64,000 nucleotides of DNA from Sparassis latifolia (Eukaryota > Basidiomycota > Agaricomycetes > Polyporales > Sparassidaceae): the NCBI GenBank assembly GCA_018466975.1, contig CM031558.1:1364001-1428000 (forward strand). Direction: 5' to 3'. Within the stretch, counting starts at the first letter, position 1. The number at the start of each line of letters is the position of its first letter. The notes under the pieces were generated by a model. The model saw nothing but the letters and a program-made list of their open reading frames with translations. It ran no database searches and was not told the origin of the DNA. Shown here piece after piece: positions 59,946 through 64,000 of the stretch. A program made the position numbers and the translations under genes.

Positions 59946-61520
59946 TCATACACAGCCCCTCTCACCTTTGCCATCTCCTGCACCCACCACCACGCCGTCG
60001 CCATCGCCATCGCCCTGGCACCGGCACTTCGCATCCGCCCTGCTGGACATAGTCACCTCCTGTGGCACGACCGTCTCACCGCGCACCTCCCGCCTACTCC
60101 CACTCTCACTCTCGCTGGGCTGAGAGATGGACAACACCATGTCGGGGCGGAGATCGAGCGTGTGCGTGGGTGTGGGCGGCCATATCTGCGCCTCCGCACG
60201 GTCCACCCCTGATTGCGAGCGTGAGAGCGAGCGCGAGGCCGATATTGATGGCGTATGGGCACTGGCCGCACTGACGAGTTGCGCGCTCCTTCGCATTTCG
60301 TGCAGCTGGATGAGGATGCGCTGAGCCATAATCCAGGTAATAGCGTAGCCCAGAGATGCGCTGTGCGGTTCGTCCATAGTTCGATCAGCGCGAGTAGGTC
60401 AGTGGCAGAAAGTAAGGGGTACGTACGCGGCGGACTGGGCGTTTGTTTTCGCAGTGTGGTACACTATCAGGTTCAGGATATTCACCACTATCGAGAAAAA
60501 CACGGTTCAAGCAGGTGGAGAACATCAGCGGCCACAGGCGTACCGGTGAGGAACACGAAGTATATGAGGCCTTCCCTGAGGAGGAGGCGGGCGAGGCGTT
60601 GGCCGTTGTTCGTATTCAGAGACTCGAACCAGAGGTAGCTCGTTACAATCGCCGTGCACGTCGTGTCGTACACCATGCAGATCATATAGAACACCCATGC
60701 GACCCGGTAGCCGTCTTGGTTTGCGGACGTACAGTTTCCGCAGTCGCTTTGAACGGCTATAATGATCGGTTTTCAGGCCCATTGCTGCTGCAATGGTGCG
60801 AAAGACGTACGGACGCGCTTGTAGACGCTCACGAAGTATTCCACCTACCAGAACCATCGAATCTGAGAAAGCGCTGGTGTAGAAGTATGGAGTTCACTCA
60901 CAGGGACAGAAACAGAAAACAGTATAGCGAGCGTCCAGAATACCCACTGCGATCGTCTGCTGATTGCCCATGTCCGAAGGAAGAGTATACCTTGAGTAAC
61001 GAGAATTTGCGTTGCTGTCGCATCGGCGATCATGATCGAGGAAACAGCAGGATCCAGAAGGCCACTTACACTTCATGATAGGCGCAAAGTACAGATAATG
61101 TGAACAGACGGACGGGGGTATGTCGTGTCGGAAGAATCCGACGTTGTTCGCCACCATCGTTACGATGCTAACGTACCTGTAGCAAATTTGTACAGGGCAG
61201 GTTGAAACAATGACACAGATGCGAACCGTATCAAGATGAAGAAAATACAAGGCCGGCTGTCCTCGACCAACTTACGGTCAATCTCCAGTGAGCCACTGAC
61301 CGATACAGGCGAAGACACACCTCAAGTTGAAAATGGAGGATTGCTCGCGATATATCCGATATTCCACAGGAAGCGTCCATAACCAACTGTACCGACGCAC
61401 ATTGTAATCTTAAGAGGCGACACTCATCCGAGGACAAAGATCTACTCACTCGTACATCGCAATCGCCAACGATGCGACGCGCAAATACGCCGGCGTCCTG
61501 CTCTCTGGGCAGCAGGACAT
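59946..61520 (-). CDS. Seven-TM protein with N-terminal DUF6533-like domain
   Basis: ATG 61520 (MSCCPESRTPAYLRVASLAIAMYE) runs by splicing into WLWTLPVEYRIYREQSSIFNL, then SRPCIFFILIRYVSIVTMVANNVGFF and CSHYLYFAPIMK, the order seen in fungal DUF6533 proteins. Further helices: ATQILVTQGILFLRTWAISRR, WVFWTLAILFSVSVP, AWVFYMICMVYDTTCTAIVTSY, LLREGLIYFVFLTGTPVAADV and SLGYAITWIMAQRILIQL. A Ser/Gly-rich cytoplasmic tail ends at 59946. Predicted multi-pass membrane protein of unknown function, in an abundant Agaricomycete family. Most introns are clear GT-AG; one junction near 61070 is unresolved. Confidence 0.72.
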
Positions 61521-62321
61521 TGCTATTCAGCTAGCAATACGAGTGGTATCAAGGAACCAAGCTGTGCTGCTATTCATGAGGGGAAAGGAGAAAGAGCGTC
61601 GAAGATCGCTGCTCCTCGCGTTGTCGTGGAGGTGAAACAAAATGCCGCCAAGGCTGGTGCCTCGCGCTATATGGGCTGCTGATGCCGCATGGGCGCTCCG
61701 GGAGCTGTCCCGCGGCGGAGGTAAAAGGCCAACCATTTTTTGTCGCAGCCCGCACGATAGTGGCCTCGGCACTTCGAGTGTCGTTCGACGGTGTCTTGTT
61801 CTGGCCTTGTGCTGCTCATGCAAGTGGGATAGCATCCTAACCGAACTCAGCGGCAGGGCGGACCAAAGTGCAGATCTCAGATCCCCTTCACCGATCGGGA
61901 CCCCATAAAACCCTAAAGGATGCCTGACGGACCCCAATCATTCCAAGCCATACTCATCCAACGGAAAAAGCCGAGCGTGACTTCATGTTCAAAATCTGAA
62001 AACATTCCTACACCTCATCAGAGGGTAAGTTAGGGAACGATGAAATTTCGAAAGGAACACGTCCTAATTTTCATCATTGTCGAAATGAGAGTTGTGCGAA
62101 CGTTGAAGTGGAGTTCGTTTTTGTATGCCTCAAAATGTATTTTGATGCGAATGTCAAATTGAATGGGTACGGATGAGGTCAACCTTACTTTGAGTCCCTC
62201 CTACACCTCCCAAGGTGGCAAATGTCCAGCAGTCCTGGCCTGCTCATCAGCTAGAAAGACCAATAGAGAAGGGCGCCCGACTCACCGACATCGTGATGAT
62301 GCGCGCGCACACCTTCCACAC
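61521..62321. other. Intergenic, no gene seen
   Basis: Presumed promoter of the 7-TM gene at the left and 3' region of F-box gene 2 at the right. No coding signal. Confidence 0.5.
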
Positions 62322-63964
62322 TCATGCCGCCGGCCCTACCGCCCAAGCATTCGTCCCGAGATCCACGTCCAACTCAGGATTGATCTCGTCCTGACGCGTC
62401 GATATGTGGCAGAACGGCTCGTGTGCCTCCACCACAATCCTCCCGTCCGCGTCTCTCTGGGGCCCAATCGTGAACGCGAGCTTTGCCTCCCGGTGCGACA
62501 AAAACTCCAGCGAGCGCAGCGTCGGGCAGTGTGCCATGAACAGGCGCGCCAGACATCTCCAATCAGTAAAGACGTAGTCCTCGTCCGGCGCGTCCGCAGT
62601 ATTGGGGTCGGCGTCAGAGTTTGAGTCTGGATCCGGATACCCAGCCTCGGCGCGTAGCAAGTCCCACGGCGCTCTCACTGCGAGCGGCGTGATACAGAAG
62701 TTCCACGCAAAGTGGCGCAGCGCGGGAAAGCGTGCAAGGCGGCGAGCGTACGCCCATGTCGGCTCGGGCCACACGCTCGGCGTGCACGCCCTGCGCTGCC
62801 GGTTGTGCATGTACGTGAGCGTGAGCGCCTCTAGACGCGGAAAGGAGTCCGCGATAGCGTCGAAGAGCTCCTCGGACACATCCTCCATCCCGTCCAATAC
62901 GAGGGTACTCAGTGGCGCCCCACGCAGCGCACCGATCAGCAGGAGCGCTTCCTCGATTTCGAGGCTGTCGTACATCTGCAGCTTCAGGTGTGTGAGGCGC
63001 AGCCCCCCAGGCTCTTCTGCGGCTGCGAGCAGCCACTTGCGCAGCTTCGGGAAGTCGCCATACGCGGGGAACTGCAGGACGACGCGCTCCGCAGTCCGGA
63101 ACGGGTTGTGCGCGGTGCGGAACGCGGCATTGGGTAGTCCGACGTGGAACTCCTCTGCGTCGCCGACGAGCGCGAGCATGCGCACGTTCGGCAGGAGCGC
63201 AAGCGCATGCAGCGTGGCGTTGATCCGCTCGCCGACGAAGAACGACGCATTGTGGACGGAGCTGAGCACCAGGTGCGCCGATGTGCCACCGTCCTCATCC
63301 TCCGATGCTGGATGTATATATTCGCAGGAGATAAGCTCAAGCGTGTGCAGCGAGGACATGGCTGCCATCGATGCAACCATCGAAGGCGTAATTTCCATGT
63401 CACTCAGTCGCAGACTTTTGACCTGTGGCGCACCTGCAAGGATGTCATCCACACCGCGCAGGATCGGTGCGAAATACTCTTTATGGTCGATTAGATGGTG
63501 ATATAGCCCGGCTCTGTCGAAGTAGTAGTTGGCGTTCGGGTTGGAAGTTGCGGGCGAAAGCTCCAGGCGCCGGATACGCCCTAAGATCTCGCGGTGTTCC
63601 AGAAGAAATGCGACTTCCGCGAGGAACCGCTTCCGCACCTTGTGGAGATACTCCTTGATGTATCCGTCGCGTCTGTCGCCGGTGATTCGCATTCCACTTT
63701 CATCAACGTACGTCGGTTCGATCCATAGCGCGAGGTTGCGCCTCTAGGCAGAGAGCAAGTCAGCCATCGTGCACATATATGAAGGACGTCTCCCCAAACC
63801 TGATATATGTGGGAAAAGGATATGGCACGGAGTGTGCGACAGACTGATCCAAGCCGGCGAGCATCCTCTATGCGAGCGAACTCCATGATGTAGTGGAGTA
63901 GCTCTGTGGGAAGGTCTAGTAACCACCGCTCTTGGAACTTCGGCTGGGGGTACTGCGCAATCAT
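62322..63964 (-). CDS. F-box/LRR-like protein 2, 528 aa
   Basis: Exon 1 (63964-63800; MIAQYPQPKFQERWLLDLP) holds the F-box-like segment WLLDLPTELLHYIMEF..DARRLGSVCRTLRAISFSHIYQ. Exon 2 (63743-62322) follows a 56-bp GT-AG intron and is open to the stop. Leucine-rich LRR-like segments: VKSLRLSDMEITPSMVASMA, LHTLELISCEYIHP, LPNVRMLALVGDAEE, LSTLVLDGMEDVSEELFDAIADSFPRLEALTL, LRHFAWNFCITP. It is a tandem paralogue of the gene at 57252-58838, with the same intron position, and is intact. An upstream in-frame ATG exists near 63997. Likely SCF adaptor; substrate unknown. Confidence 0.82.
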
Positions 63965-64000
63965 CACGCTATGCGCAGCTACGAGAACAACGTTTGTCAA

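Overview
The window is nuclear DNA of a filamentous basidiomycete, most likely a mushroom-forming Agaricomycete. The evidence is dense short spliceosomal introns (about 49-65 bp, GT-AG with a few GC-AG), the gene families present (a DUF6533-like 7-TM protein, F-box/LRR-like paralogues, a GH18 chitinase with a CBM5-like tail), and transposon families typical of Agaricomycetes (chromodomain Ty3/gypsy, Plavaka with DUF6830/DUF6698-like proteins). I cannot name the species.

Layout. 1-6484 is the 3' part of a decayed Ty3/gypsy element: gag, frameshifted pol with a C-terminal chromodomain, then an unusual group of 3' ORFs (two overlapping single-TM peptides and a zinc-knuckle ORF), ending in a 647-bp LTR. 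6485-14877 is a Plavaka-type DNA transposon carrying a broken transposase and a broken DUF6698-like gene, with inverted-repeat ends and older end fragments nearby. 15464-16443 (-) is a clean three-exon gene of unknown family. 17014-31000 is a host block: a DHDPS/HOGA-family lyase (-) divergent from the mitochondrial dynamin MGM1 (+), a peroxisomal SCP2 protein (-), a bHLH factor (-), a membrane-anchored aspartic protease (-) and a fungal amidase (-).

31921-40685 is a composite DNA transposon flanked by a perfect 8-bp duplication (AATGCTCT). It holds a short non-autonomous copy and, 6 bp away, a 7.9-kb copy with two divergent genes; a 779-bp cassette is repeated without a difference I could see. 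40832-47184 returns to host genes: Mediator subunit MED22 (-) divergent from a RAD51D-like paralogue (+), a Serinc/TMS1 protein (-) and a class II aldolase-family protein (-). 47185-51179 is gene-poor and holds a mariner-type MITE. 51180-64000 has a GH18 chitinase (+), a sulfite-oxidase relic, a coiled-coil protein (+), and a minus-strand cluster of two F-box/LRR-like paralogues flanking an uncharacterised gene and a 7-TM gene.

Two themes recur. The transposon genes carry many stops, several being TGA where relatives have Arg or Trp, as cytosine deamination would give. Single-base indels also interrupt otherwise conserved host genes (MGM1, RAD51D-like, F-box 1), so either residual sequence error or real allelic lesions must be considered before calling these genes dead. 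Family names rest on my reading of motifs; no database search was run.
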